In this document: positions 1 to 8,746 of the stretch, one piece after another | Layout of the letters: each line of letters opens with the position of its first letter | Position numbering within the stretch: the stretch's first letter is position 1 | NCBI GenBank assembly: GCA_020099315.1 | Contig: CP083650.1 | Span: 496,001 to 560,000, forward strand | Reading direction: 5' to 3' | DNA: 64,000 nt | From: Citrobacter europaeus | GTDB taxonomy: Bacteria; Pseudomonadota; Gammaproteobacteria; Enterobacterales; Enterobacteriaceae | Made by a program: the position numbers and the translations under genes | Notes under the pieces: generated by a model | Told to the model about the DNA's origin: nothing | Database searches by the model: none | Seen by the model: only the letters and a program-made list of their open reading frames with translations

Positions 1-1
1 G

Positions 2-790
2 ATTATCGGTAAGTTTATCGCGTTCTTTGCCACCTTCTCCGGGCTGGTTGGCCATATTGAAGTGGCAAAGTTGGTCGATAGCGTGGCGGTGGCGCTGCCC
101 GATTCGCAGTACCTGCCGTATATCCTGATGACGTTGCCGTTCTGCATTATTTCGTTTGGTTTTCACGGTAACGTGCCGAGCCTGGTCAAGCTGTATGGCA
201 CGCGCGGGATTTCGAATATTACGCGTTCGATTATCATCGGCACACTGTTTGCCCTGCTGCTGTATATCTTCTGGTTGGGCGTGACGATGGGCAACATTAG
301 TCGTTCCTCGTTCCCGCCAATTATTGCCAAAGGCGGCAATATCGACGTGTTTGTCGAGGCCATTAGCGGGCTGTTCACCAGCCGTTATATGGATCTGATC
401 CTGACCTTCTTCGGCAACTTCGCGGTAGCCAGTTCACTGCTGGCGGCGACGCTTGGCCTGTTCGATTATATCGCCGATCTGTTTCACTTCCCGGATGACG
501 GCATGGGCCGCCTGAAAACCGCGCTGGTGACCTACTTCCCGCCAGCCGCCGTGTGCTTCTTCTTCCCGAACGGTTTTGTGCACGCGATTGGTTACGCCGG
601 TCTGGCCTTTACCATCTGGAGCGTGATCCTGCCGCCGTTCCTGGTGAAAGCGGCACGGAAACGTTTTCCGACCGCCAGCTATACCGCGCCGTGTAATAAC
701 ACCGTGCTCAACCTGGTGATTGTCTGTGGGGCGGTTGTTTATCTGACGGTTGTTCTGGACGTATTTGGTCTGCTGCCAACGTTTCGTTAG
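2..790 (+). CDS. Aromatic amino-acid permease, TnaB/TutB-like (5' truncated)
   Basis: C-terminal part of a hydroxy/aromatic amino-acid permease (HAAAP family; TnaB, Mtr, TyrP, TutB), an inner-membrane symporter. The frame is open from base 2, so the start lies outside the window; about 262 residues are present. Family signatures include FGFHGNVPSL, TMGNI, LGLFDYIADLF and FFPNGF, separated by several hydrophobic segments, and closest in memory to TnaB. The next gene is a pyridoxal-kinase paralogue 11 bp downstream. That pairing suggests the tyrosine transporter TutB of a tyrosine phenol-lyase operon, whose PLP enzyme would lie upstream, but the lyase is not visible. Substrate (Tyr or Trp) cannot be decided from the sequence. 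Confidence 0.85.
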   Translation: MIGKFIAFFATFSGLVGHIEVAKLVDSVAVALPDSQYLPYILMTLPFCIISFGFHGNVPSLVKLYGTRGISNITRSIIIGTLFALLLYIFWLGVTMGNISRSSFPPIIAKGGNIDVFVEAISGLFTSRYMDLILTFFGNFAVASSLLAATLGLFDYIADLFHFPDDGMGRLKTALVTYFPPAAVCFFFPNGFVHAIGYAGLAFTIWSVILPPFLVKAARKRFPTASYTAPCNNTVLNLVIVCGAVVYLTVVLDVFGLLPTFR

Positions 791-801
791 ACGGAGTTAA
801 A

Positions 802-1659
802 ATGAAAAACGTGTTGTCTGTTCAGTCGTCAGTCGTTTATGGCTATGCCGGAAATAAAGCCGCCGTGTTGCCGATGCAGCTTTCGGGGATCGATGTCTGG
901 CCGTTTTACACCGTACAGTTTTCTAACCACACCCAGTACGGGATGTGGCAGGGCATGGCGATGCCGCACGGTGAGTTGAGCGCCATCATCAGCGGGCTGG
1001 ATGACCTGCAAAAGCTGACGCAATGCGATGCCGTATTGTCCGGGTATCTTGGAGATAAACGCCATTGTGAAGAGGTGAAACACGCGGTCACCACCATTCG
1101 TCAGCGTAATCCGCAGGCGCTCTATTTTTGCGATCCGGTAATGGGCGACCCGCAAAAAGGCTGTATTGTCGCGCAGGGCGTGGAGTCCTTTTTTGTCGAT
1201 GACGCCATTCAACTGGCCGACATAATGGGACCGAATCTCTATGAGCTGGGCGTGCTGACGGGCAGACAACTGCGTAGTTTTGACGAGGTAGTGGAAGCGG
1301 CGCGGCAACTGGTGTCGTGGGGCGTAAAGAAGGTGCTGGTGAAGCATCTCGGCGACTGCTCGCGTGACAAACAGGCGTTTGAAATGCTGCTGGTGACGGC
1401 GGAACAGACGTTACACATCGCCAGGCCGCTGTATAGCTTTGCCAAAATGCCGGTGGGCGTAGGGGATTTGATTTGCAGCGTGATGCTGGCCTCACTGCTC
1501 AATGGTTATGAGGACAAGCTGGCGCTGGAGCGGACCACCAGTGTTGTTGACGCGGTGATGCGACTAACGAAAGAGCGCGACTCGTATGAACTGCGGCTGA
1601 TAGACGCGCGTCACCAGATAATGGAGCCGCAGATTCGCTATCAGGCAACGGTACTGTAG
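802..1659 (+). CDS. PdxY-like pyridoxal kinase paralogue
   Basis: 285 residues, the usual length of PdxY (ribokinase-fold pyridoxal kinases that phosphorylate pyridoxal to PLP in the cytoplasm). Visible signatures: VQFSNHTQYG and SGYLG near the N-terminus, YFCDPVMGDPQKGC for metal/ATP binding, and the catalytic-loop sequence PVGVGDL near residues 218-224. It differs from my memory of E. coli PdxY in many positions, so it is probably a second copy and not the housekeeping gene. ATG at 802 has GGAG 7 nt upstream. The gene is 11 bp behind the permease and almost certainly cotranscribed, which suggests local PLP supply for a PLP-dependent amino-acid lyase. Confidence 0.8.
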   Translation: MKNVLSVQSSVVYGYAGNKAAVLPMQLSGIDVWPFYTVQFSNHTQYGMWQGMAMPHGELSAIISGLDDLQKLTQCDAVLSGYLGDKRHCEEVKHAVTTIRQRNPQALYFCDPVMGDPQKGCIVAQGVESFFVDDAIQLADIMGPNLYELGVLTGRQLRSFDEVVEAARQLVSWGVKKVLVKHLGDCSRDKQAFEMLLVTAEQTLHIARPLYSFAKMPVGVGDLICSVMLASLLNGYEDKLALERTTSVVDAVMRLTKERDSYELRLIDARHQIMEPQIRYQATVL

Positions 1660-1676
1660 CGCCGCAAGGAGGCTGT

Positions 1677-1787
1677 ATGTTTCTGACATTGCTGCGGCTT
1701 CAACATCCGCTGTTCTACCGTTTTGCGTGGCTGCGTATTTGGGTCAGGGTGTTAAGAGCGTGTGGACTGCGTAAGAGAAAGGGGTGA
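1677..1787 (+). CDS. Candidate small protein (36 aa)
   Basis: Short open frame starting at ATG 1677, 17 bp after the pyridoxal-kinase stop, with a full AAGGAGG Shine-Dalgarno at 1666-1672. The product begins MFLTLLRLQH, is rich in Leu, Arg and Trp, and ends in a basic tail (RKRKG). It could be a small membrane-associated or leader-type protein. No family is recognised; support is the ribosome binding site and the operon position only. Confidence 0.4.
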   Translation: MFLTLLRLQHPLFYRFAWLRIWVRVLRACGLRKRKG

Positions 1788-1805
1788 GCATTTGCTGCTG
1801 TCGCT

Positions 1806-1907
1806 GCCGGATGCGGCTCGCGCCTTATCCGGCCTACAAATGAGCGTGAAACGCAGGCCTACAAATGAGTGTGAAACGTAGGCCTGATAAGCGAAGCGCC
1901 ATCAGGC
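1806..1907. repeat. BIME (paired REP elements)
   Basis: Two palindromic REP units in opposite orientation: GCCGGATGCGG...TTATCCGGCCTAC at 1806-1837 and GTAGGCCTGATAAGCG...CATCAGGC at 1878-1907, with a short imperfect repeat between them. It lies between convergent transcription units, where it can act as a transcript-end stabiliser. Confidence 0.85.
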
Positions 1908-2111
1908 ATAAGTGCCTGGTATTACACGCGGAAGTAGCGTGGTGGGATCAACGCGGAAAAGGCGTCGAACTTCTTCACCATCTTTTTCCAGAACAACATA
2001 ACAGCAATCCTCGATTTGAAACATCGGCGCTATTTTAGTCAGCGCCGACAAATCGTAAAGTCTGTCACCCCGTTCCGTTCCCGGGGCGGTGTAAACCTTT
2101 TTGGTCACCAC
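1902..2111 (-). CDS. Hypothetical protein, in frame behind the lactate permease
   Basis: A 69-codon frame from GTG 2111 (GTG also at 2114) whose stop lies in the BIME. No Shine-Dalgarno is visible. The frame is open back to the lactate-permease stop codon (2157) and in the same register, so it could also be made as a readthrough extension or be a gene remnant. The product contains YVVLEKDGEEVRRLFRVDP, which looks protein-like, but I recognise no family. Confidence 0.35.
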   Translation of the reverse strand: MVTKKVYTAPGTERGDRLYDLSALTKIAPMFQIEDCCYVVLEKDGEEVRRLFRVDPTTLLPRVIPGTYA

Positions 2112-2156
2112 GTCGTCAAATACGGTTGCCGCGAATTTGACGGGGTTGACAAGGGT

Positions 2157-3731
2157 TTACGCCATAAACCAGTAATAAAACAGACCGACTTTCAGGCCGA
2201 GGATCACAATGTAGGCGCAGCAGTATTTCATGGTGCCAGACATTATCTGGTTGGCTTGGCCGTCCATTTTTGTGGCCGAAACCGCAATAGCGATGCTCTG
2301 CGGCGAAATCATTTTTCCGCCCGTTGCGCCAGAGGTGTTGGCCGCCGCCAGCCAGTTGGGATCGATATGCAGTTTACTGGCGGCAATGGTTTGCAGCTTG
2401 CCGAACAGAATGTTCGAGTTGGTATCGCTGCCGGTAACGAACGTGCCCAGCGCGCCAATCACCGGGGCGAGGAAGACGTATGAGTTGCCGGTCAAATCAA
2501 CAATCGACTGGGCCAGCGTGGAGATAATCCCGCTGAGATCCATCACCGTGGCCAGCGCGACGATCGCCATAATCGCAACAATGGAATTTTTAAGCTGGAA
2601 AATGGTTTTGATAAACACTTCCAGCATTCCGCGCGCGGACGCTCCCTGAATGAAACCGCCGATAATGGTCGCAAAGATTATCAGCATCCCCGGCGTGGTC
2701 ACCCATTCAACTTTCAGCGCCATCGTTTTGCCGTCAGCCAACGTGAAATGCAGCACCGAGGCCAGTTGAGACGCTGCGCCTTTTATTGTCGGGAAAAGTG
2801 GCGAACACAGCAGGATAAACACAAAAATAAACAGATAGATAGAGCCAACTCGGAACAACACTTTTGCCGAGCGCGGCGTGGTTTCGCGGGTATGGCTGAC
2901 CTCAATGCGCCACTCGGGATCGGTTTTCCCTTTGCGCAGGCGGCTGACCATCGCCACGGCAAGCAGGCTGACCAGGCTCCCGGCAAAGGCAGGTAATTCC
3001 GCGCCAAGATGGATAGCGACAAAATACTGTGGAACCAGCGTGGTGATACCGCAAATCAGCGTGATCAGAAATACGCCGCGAATGGCTTTCAGGCCGCCGC
3101 CAATAATGCAGACAATCACAAACGGCAGCAGAATATTAAACAGCGCGAGCTGCAGAATAATAGTTCCGCCTAAGGTATAAACCGGCAGGTTAACCTGTTC
3201 CGCCAGAATAGAAACCGGGATCCCGACCGCGCCGAATGCAGTGGGAACGGTATTTGCCACCAGAGAGGCAATCGCCGCCTTCAGCGGGTTGAATCCCAGC
3301 GCAATAAGAATGCCGATCGGAATGGCGACCGCCGTACCATAACCCGCCGCGGCTTCAAGAAATCCACCAAAGCACCATGAAATCAGCAGCACCTGAATAC
3401 GCTTATCTTCGCTAATGCTGGCGAGAATATCGCGCAGAATATCCAGCGCTTTGGTCGCCTGCATGACGTTATAACTGAAGATAGCGCCGAGGATCACAAT
3501 CACAATCGGCCATAACCCCTTCAGTGCGCCATAGCCTATCGCGACTTTCAGATTCTGTACGGGCATCTCCCAGAATATGGCCGACAGCGCGGCGGTGAAT
3601 ACTAAAGAGATCAGCACGGAATAATGGATGGGCATTTTCAATTTCAATATTAAAAATACCATCAGTAGTAACGGAGAGAGTGCCAGGGCAAACATAAAAT
3701 ATTCGTTCATTGCTATTCCCGATTGGTTCAT
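2157..3731 (-). CDS. L-lactate permease, LldP/LutP family
   Basis: 524 residues with about 12-14 hydrophobic segments, typical of the lactate permease family (LldP, GlcA; TC 2.A.14), inner-membrane proton symporters for lactate or glycolate. Family stretches include GGFLEAAAGYGTAVAIPI and FVTGSDTNSNILFG followed by NTSGATGGKMISPQS. The divergent neighbour is lutABC for lactate oxidation, so lactate is the likely substrate. Start 3731 has AGGT just upstream; an in-frame ATG at 3710 (MNEYFMF) is a reasonable alternative. Confidence 0.85.
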   Translation of the reverse strand: MNQSGIAMNEYFMFALALSPLLLMVFLILKLKMPIHYSVLISLVFTAALSAIFWEMPVQNLKVAIGYGALKGLWPIVIVILGAIFSYNVMQATKALDILRDILASISEDKRIQVLLISWCFGGFLEAAAGYGTAVAIPIGILIALGFNPLKAAIASLVANTVPTAFGAVGIPVSILAEQVNLPVYTLGGTIILQLALFNILLPFVIVCIIGGGLKAIRGVFLITLICGITTLVPQYFVAIHLGAELPAFAGSLVSLLAVAMVSRLRKGKTDPEWRIEVSHTRETTPRSAKVLFRVGSIYLFIFVFILLCSPLFPTIKGAASQLASVLHFTLADGKTMALKVEWVTTPGMLIIFATIIGGFIQGASARGMLEVFIKTIFQLKNSIVAIMAIVALATVMDLSGIISTLAQSIVDLTGNSYVFLAPVIGALGTFVTGSDTNSNILFGKLQTIAASKLHIDPNWLAAANTSGATGGKMISPQSIAIAVSATKMDGQANQIMSGTMKYCCAYIVILGLKVGLFYYWFMA

Positions 3732-4233
3732 TAAACCTGATTTATATTTATGGCGGGGAGGCTACATTGCTGTTGTAATAAAGTATGTAAACTGAATCGC
3801 TTCAGTGAATAAAGTAATTATGATTTGTGGTTTTGTAACTATTGTAATCTTTTAATTAAAATTTAATACCGGGTAAATATACTTAAATGCCGGTTAAATA
3901 CCTATAAGTAGTTATTTAATAACCTTTTTAATAATGGTAGTGACAACAGTGGTAATCACCTGAAACTGTTTTCTAAGGTGTTAATAACGCTGTGGTTTCC
4001 TATATAAAAATGTGAGCGAGGCCGAAATAAATAAACCAGGGTATTGCATGTGTGAGTCGATTAGGGGATTATTTGGTTTTGTCATACAAATGAAAATACA
4101 GACATTTGCGATTGTCCTGATATAAGAAGAGGAGAGTCGTCATCAAAGGTAAACGATCAGAGCATCACCATGAACCCAGGCGTTGGTAGAATCAAAAAAC
4201 AGAAAACTGGGCGTGAATTACGGCTGAACCTTT

Positions 4234-4255
4234 GCTTGATATAGCGATATCAAGC
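4234..4255. promoter_or_regulatory. Perfect inverted repeat upstream of lutA
   Basis: GCTTGATAT (4234-4242) and ATATCAAGC (4247-4255) flank the 4-nt spacer AGCG, 35 bp before the lutA start. The symmetry suits a dimeric repressor operator or an mRNA hairpin near the ribosome binding site. The rest of the 559-bp divergent region (3732-4290) is AT-rich and must carry the promoters for the permease and lutABC; no other site was recognised with confidence. Confidence 0.45.
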
Positions 4256-4290
4256 GCAACAAACAGAAATGAAGCAATGGAGTAGTTATT

Positions 4291-5010
4291 GTGAATGTAA
4301 ATTTCTTTGTTACCTGCATTGGTGACGCACTGAAATCACGGATGGCACGAGACTCCGTTTTGCTGCTGGAAAAACTGGGTTGTCGCGTGAATTTCCCTGA
4401 GAAGCAAGGGTGTTGCGGTCAGCCGGCTATCAACAGCGGTTACATCAAAGAGGCGATCCCCGGGATGAAAAACCTGATCGCCGCGCTGGAAGACAACGAC
4501 TACCCGATTATCTCTCCGGCGGGCTCCTGTACCTACGCAGTAAAAAGCTACCCGACGTATCTTGCCGATGAACCGGAATGGGCGCTGCGTGCTGAGAACG
4601 TTGCCGCCCGTATGCAGGATCTCACCTCCTTTATCGTCAACAAACTTGGCGTGGTGGACGTGGGCGCCAGCCTGCAGGGCCGCGCCGTGTATCACCCCTC
4701 CTGTAGCCTGACCCGCAAGCTGGGGGTGAAGGAAGAGCCGCTCACGCTGCTGAAAAACGTGCGCGGGCTGGAGCTGCTGACATTTGCCGATCAGGACACC
4801 TGTTGCGGCTTTGGCGGGACGTTCTCGGTCAAGATGGCCGAGATATCCGGCGAGATGGTGAAAGAGAAAGTCTTACATCTGATGGATGCGAAGCCGGAAT
4901 ATTTGATTGGCGCGGACGTTAGCTGCCTGCTGAATATTGGCGGTCGACTGCAACGAGAAGGCCAGCCGGTCAAAGTGATGCATATTGCTGAAGTGCTGAT
5001 GAGCCGCTGA
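4291..5010 (+). CDS. lutA: LutA/YkgE, lactate utilisation protein A
   Basis: 239 residues of the LutA/YkgE family, the cysteine-rich (CCG-domain) subunit of the LutABC complex that oxidises L-lactate to pyruvate in the cytoplasm. Two CCG motifs are visible, CCGQP at residues 41-45 and CCGFGG at 171-176, the type that binds a non-cubane [4Fe-4S] cluster in heterodisulfide-reductase-like proteins. Start is GTG 4291. First gene of a tight operon (10 bp to lutB, which overlaps lutC). Length equals that of E. coli YkgE from memory. Confidence 0.92.
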   Translation: MNVNFFVTCIGDALKSRMARDSVLLLEKLGCRVNFPEKQGCCGQPAINSGYIKEAIPGMKNLIAALEDNDYPIISPAGSCTYAVKSYPTYLADEPEWALRAENVAARMQDLTSFIVNKLGVVDVGASLQGRAVYHPSCSLTRKLGVKEEPLTLLKNVRGLELLTFADQDTCCGFGGTFSVKMAEISGEMVKEKVLHLMDAKPEYLIGADVSCLLNIGGRLQREGQPVKVMHIAEVLMSR

Positions 5011-5020
5011 GGAGAAAGAG

Positions 5021-6448
5021 ATGTCGATAAAAACCAGCGATGTAGAATTTAAACTGCGCATCCGTCAGCAGATAGAAGATCCGATCATGCGTAAAGCCGT
5101 GGCCAATGCGCAGGAGCGTATCGGCGCGAATCGACAAAAAATGGTCGATGAGTTAGGCCACTGGGATGACTGGCGCGATCGTGCCTGCCAGATCCGCGAT
5201 CACGTTCTGAGCAACCTCGACGCTTACCTGTATCAACTCTCCGAGAAAGTGACGGAAAACGGCGGGCACGTCTATTTCGCCAAAACCAAAGAAGACGCCA
5301 CCCGCTATATTCTGCAGGTTGCGCAGAGTAAAAATGCGAAGAAGGTGGTGAAGTCCAAGTCGATGGTGACCGAAGAGATCGGCGTCAACCATGTGCTGCA
5401 GGATGCCGGAATTCAGGTGATCGAAACCGATCTCGGCGAGTACATCCTGCAACTGGATCAGGATCCGCCTTCGCACGTCGTGGTCCCGGCTATTCATAAA
5501 GATCGCTACCAGATCCGCCGGGTGCTGAACGAACGTCTGGGCTACGACGGCCCGGAAACGCCGGAAGCCATGACCTTATTCATTCGCCAGAAAATCCGTG
5601 AGGATTTCCTCAGTGCCGAAATCGGCATTACCGGCTGTAACTTTGCCGTGGCGGAAACCGGCTCGGTGTGCCTGGTGACCAACGAAGGCAACGCGCGCAT
5701 GTGCACCACGCTGCCGAAAACGCACATTGCGGTAATGGGCATGGAGCGTATCGCGCCGACTTTTGCCGAGGTGGATGTGCTGATCACCATGCTGGCGCGC
5801 AGCGCCGTGGGCGCACGTTTGACGGGCTACAACACCTGGCTGACCGGCCCGCGTGAGGCGGATAACGTTGACGGACCGGAAGAGTTCCATCTGGTGATTG
5901 TCGATAACGGTCGCTCGCAGGTGCTGGACTCAGAGTTTCGCGATGTGCTGCGCTGCATTCGCTGCGGAGCCTGTATGAACACCTGTCCGGCGTACCGCCA
6001 CATCGGCGGACACGGCTATGGCTCTATCTATCCCGGCCCTATCGGCGCGGTAATTTCTCCGCTACTCGGCGGCTATAAAGATTTTAAAGACCTGCCGTAC
6101 GCCTGTTCTTTATGCACGGCCTGTGACAGCGTCTGCCCGGTGCGTATTCCGCTATCAAAACTGATCCTGCGTCATCGCCGGGTGATGGCCGAAGAGGGCA
6201 TTACGCCGAAAGCCGAACGGCGGGCGATCAAAATGTTCGCCTATGCCAATAGCCATCCGGGGCTGTGGAAAGTCGGGATGATGGCGGGCGCGCATGCGGC
6301 GAGCTGGTTTATCAATGGTGGCAAAACGCCGCTCAAGGTTGGCGCGATTGGTGACTGGATGGAGGCGCGCGATCTGCCTGATGCTGACGGCGAGAGCTTC
6401 CGCAGCTGGTTTAAGAAACATCAGGCGCAGGAGAAAAAGAATGGATAA
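5021..6448 (+). CDS. lutB: LutB/YkgF, iron-sulfur subunit of lactate oxidation complex
   Basis: 475 residues. The N-terminal two thirds form the LUD domain (residues ~70-300). Two ferredoxin-type clusters follow: C312-x2-C315-x2-C318-x3-C322 and C362-x2-C365-x2-C368-x3-C372, each with a Pro after the last Cys. LutB carries electrons from lactate toward the respiratory chain together with LutA and LutC. Shine-Dalgarno GAGGAGAAAG precedes ATG 5021. The end overlaps the start of lutC by 8 nt, implying translational coupling. Confidence 0.93.
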   Translation: MSIKTSDVEFKLRIRQQIEDPIMRKAVANAQERIGANRQKMVDELGHWDDWRDRACQIRDHVLSNLDAYLYQLSEKVTENGGHVYFAKTKEDATRYILQVAQSKNAKKVVKSKSMVTEEIGVNHVLQDAGIQVIETDLGEYILQLDQDPPSHVVVPAIHKDRYQIRRVLNERLGYDGPETPEAMTLFIRQKIREDFLSAEIGITGCNFAVAETGSVCLVTNEGNARMCTTLPKTHIAVMGMERIAPTFAEVDVLITMLARSAVGARLTGYNTWLTGPREADNVDGPEEFHLVIVDNGRSQVLDSEFRDVLRCIRCGACMNTCPAYRHIGGHGYGSIYPGPIGAVISPLLGGYKDFKDLPYACSLCTACDSVCPVRIPLSKLILRHRRVMAEEGITPKAERRAIKMFAYANSHPGLWKVGMMAGAHAASWFINGGKTPLKVGAIGDWMEARDLPDADGESFRSWFKKHQAQEKKNG

Positions 6449-7136
6449 CCGTACCGCGTTTTTAAACACCATCGCCCAGGCGCTGGGTCGCCCGCTGCGT
6501 TTCGAGCCGCAAGCGGATGCCGCACCGGTTAACAACTTTGCCAACGAGCGCCTGACCGAGCTTAGCCCCGAGCAGCGCTGCTCTGCGTTTATCCAGTTTG
6601 CCAGCGAAGTGATGCTGGCCCGCTGCGAACTGACCCGTGAGGACCAGGCCGCAGACGCGGCGCTGCGCCTGTGCGAAGAATTGGGTCAGCAGCCGGTGGT
6701 GCTGAGCGGCGACAGCCGGCTGGTGGAGCTGGGCATCACCCAACGCTTGCAGCAGGAATGCAACGCCGTGGTCTGGGATCCGGCGCGTGGTAGCGAAAAT
6801 ATTACCCAGGCTGAGCAGGCGAAAGTCGGCGTAGTGTTTGCCGAATATGGCCTGACCGAGTCCGGCGGCGTGGTGCTGTTTTCCGCACCGGAGCGCGGGC
6901 GCTCCCTGAGCCTGTTGCCGGAGTCCTCGATTTTCGTGCTGCGTAAAAGCACCATCCTGCCGCGCGTGGCGCAGTTGGCAGAAAAACTGCATCAGAAGGC
7001 GCAGGCCGGTGAGCGTATGCCATCGTGTATTAACATCATCAGTGGACCCAGCTCGACGGCAGATATTGAGCTTATCAAGGTGGTTGGGGTGCATGGCCCG
7101 GTGAAGGCGGTGTATCTGATTATTGAGGATTGTTGA
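6441..7136 (+). CDS. lutC: LutC/YkgG, lactate utilisation protein C
   Basis: 231 residues from ATG 6441 (MDNRTAFLN). A longer upstream reading is possible but would run through lutB. LUD-domain protein of the LutABC complex, with the family stretch YGLTESGGVVLFS. No cysteine cluster motif, as expected for this subunit. It is the last gene of the operon; a hairpin at 7151-7177 follows. Confidence 0.92.
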   Translation: MDNRTAFLNTIAQALGRPLRFEPQADAAPVNNFANERLTELSPEQRCSAFIQFASEVMLARCELTREDQAADAALRLCEELGQQPVVLSGDSRLVELGITQRLQQECNAVVWDPARGSENITQAEQAKVGVVFAEYGLTESGGVVLFSAPERGRSLSLLPESSIFVLRKSTILPRVAQLAEKLHQKAQAGERMPSCINIISGPSSTADIELIKVVGVHGPVKAVYLIIEDC

Positions 7137-7150
7137 GGCAGGATGGAAAA

Positions 7151-7177
7151 CCGCTCTGGCGCTATAAGCCAGAGCGG
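7151..7177. terminator. Bidirectional intrinsic terminator between lutC and gntP
   Basis: Perfect 10-bp stem CCGCTCTGGC / GCCAGAGCGG with a 7-nt loop, between convergent genes. The U-run (TTTT) follows the hairpin when read on the minus strand, so it best terminates gntP; on the plus strand the tail is poor. Confidence 0.75.
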
Positions 7178-7185
7178 TATCGATG

Positions 7186-8529
7186 TTATGCAATCATGCT
7201 GATGATCAACACGATTATCAACCCAACCACGGAGTTCACCAGCTCCAGCAGACCCCAGGTTTTCAACGTATCCTTCACCGACAGGTCAAAGTAGCCTTTG
7301 AACAGCCAGAACGAGGCATCGTTGATATGGGTCAGGGTGTTGGAGCCTGCCGCTGTCGCCAGCACCAGTAACGCCGGGTCGACGCCGACCAGTTGACCGG
7401 TAGCCGGGTCGAGTATGGCGGCGCTGATAATCCCCGCCGCCGTCATGGCGGAGACCACGCCCTGACCGGTTGCCAGACGAATAAGCACGGTTATCAACCA
7501 CGCCATGATGTACGGAGAGATATTGCCGTGCGACATCAGCATGCCGATGGTATCGCCAATACCGGTATCGATAATGGTCTGCTTCAGAACGCCGCCCGCG
7601 CCGATGATCAGGATCACCATGGCGATGCTTTTCACCGCGTTTTCAAAGGCGTTCATCACCCACTGCATGTCGTGACCACGCGCGGTACCAAACAGCACGA
7701 AGGCGACAACCATGGCAATGAACATTGCGATTGGGGAAGAGCCTAAGAAGTTGACCACTTCCCACGCCTGCGTCCCTTTCACCAGCCAGATGTTGGCGAT
7801 GGTGGTGGAGATCATGATGATCGCTGGGATCAGCGGCACCAGAATAGACACACCGAATGACGGCAGATTGTTCTGGTCAACCGGTACGTCGGCCTTCATG
7901 AATGACGGCGTTGGACGATCGAGGTTGCCGAGGAATTTCGGCAGGATAAGCCCGGCGCAGATCACGCTCGGAATGGTCACCAGAATACCATAGATGTAGA
8001 CCATGCCCATGTCAGCGCCGTAGGCGTTAACCAGCGCGACCGGACCCGGCTGTGGCGGGAACAGCGAGTGGGCGGTGGTAGCGGCGGCAACGGCCGGAAT
8101 GGCCAGCTTGAGGAACGGGATCTTCGCTTCCGCGGCAATGACGATCACCAGCGGCGCCAGCATAATAAATGCCACTTCATAGAACATCGCCAGGCCAAAG
8201 ATCAGACCAATAATGATCACTGACAGCTGCACATAGCGCAGGCCGAGTCGCGCCAGTAGCGTATGAGCAATCTGATGCGCCGCGCCGGAATCAACCATCA
8301 GCTTACCGATGACCGCCCCGAATACTACGATAATCGCCAGTTCACCCAGCGTGCTGCCAAAGCCGGATTTCATGGTGTGCAGCAGTTCCATTAAATCCAT
8401 CCCCGCCAGCATGCCGACCGAGAGCGCCGCCAGCAGCAGGGCGACCATTGAGTTTATTTTGAATCTTAGATTGAGCACCAGCATCAGACCGATGCCGAAT
8501 ACGACCCACAGAATATTGAGAACGTGCAT
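7186..8529 (-). CDS. gntP: GntP, gluconate/fructuronate permease
   Basis: 447 residues, same length as E. coli GntP and nearly the same sequence from memory (GFG.TLGELAIIVVFGAVIGKLMVDSG, LFPPQPGPVAL, GSNTLTHINDASFW). An inner-membrane proton symporter of the GntP family; E. coli GntP carries D-fructuronate as well as gluconate. It is divergent from uxuA, the same arrangement as in K-12, and the shared region holds UxuR-type operators and a CRP-like site, so induction with the uxu operon is likely. Confidence 0.96.
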   Translation of the reverse strand: MHVLNILWVVFGIGLMLVLNLRFKINSMVALLLAALSVGMLAGMDLMELLHTMKSGFGSTLGELAIIVVFGAVIGKLMVDSGAAHQIAHTLLARLGLRYVQLSVIIIGLIFGLAMFYEVAFIMLAPLVIVIAAEAKIPFLKLAIPAVAAATTAHSLFPPQPGPVALVNAYGADMGMVYIYGILVTIPSVICAGLILPKFLGNLDRPTPSFMKADVPVDQNNLPSFGVSILVPLIPAIIMISTTIANIWLVKGTQAWEVVNFLGSSPIAMFIAMVVAFVLFGTARGHDMQWVMNAFENAVKSIAMVILIIGAGGVLKQTIIDTGIGDTIGMLMSHGNISPYIMAWLITVLIRLATGQGVVSAMTAAGIISAAILDPATGQLVGVDPALLVLATAAGSNTLTHINDASFWLFKGYFDLSVKDTLKTWGLLELVNSVVGLIIVLIISMIA

Positions 8530-8586
8530 ATAACGTCTACCTTAATTTGGTTGAACTATTATGATTTTGGTTGAGATGTTACATAT

Positions 8587-8705
8587 ATTGGTTAACCATT
8601 GATGCGATGAATGTCACATTGCGTTACATGTTTACATTGAAACGGGTCTGGTTGACCGTAATCTGGCGATCTAATCAGCAGATATCGTGATTTGGTTAAC
8701 CAATT
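8587..8705. promoter_or_regulatory. UxuR/ExuR-type operators in the gntP-uxuA region
   Basis: Repeated symmetric motif TGGTTAACCA: 8589-8598 and, extended to TTGGTTAACCAA, at 8692-8703. A variant TGGTTGACCG lies at 8649-8658, and half-site-like TTTGGTTGA copies occur at 8546 and 8566, close to gntP. The motif matches the GntR-family UxuR/ExuR operator as I know it. UxuR is encoded downstream (11664), so the cluster probably represses both gntP and uxuAB until fructuronate is present. Confidence 0.75.
8603..8618. promoter_or_regulatory. CRP-like site between gntP and uxuA
   Basis: TGCGA-N6-TCACA, one mismatch from the CRP consensus halves TGTGA/TCACA with the correct 6-nt spacing. It sits beside the first UxuR-type operator. 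Catabolite activation of gntP and uxuAB is known in E. coli, which agrees. Confidence 0.5.
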
Positions 8706-8746
8706 TTGTGCTTCAGGTTGACATGTAATACCAAAAGGAGGAATTT

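Noticed and set aside
4170..4244. Short ORF (MNPGVGRIKK...) in the lutA leader
   Set aside because: No good ribosome binding site; its end lies in the palindrome, so it is more likely a chance frame.
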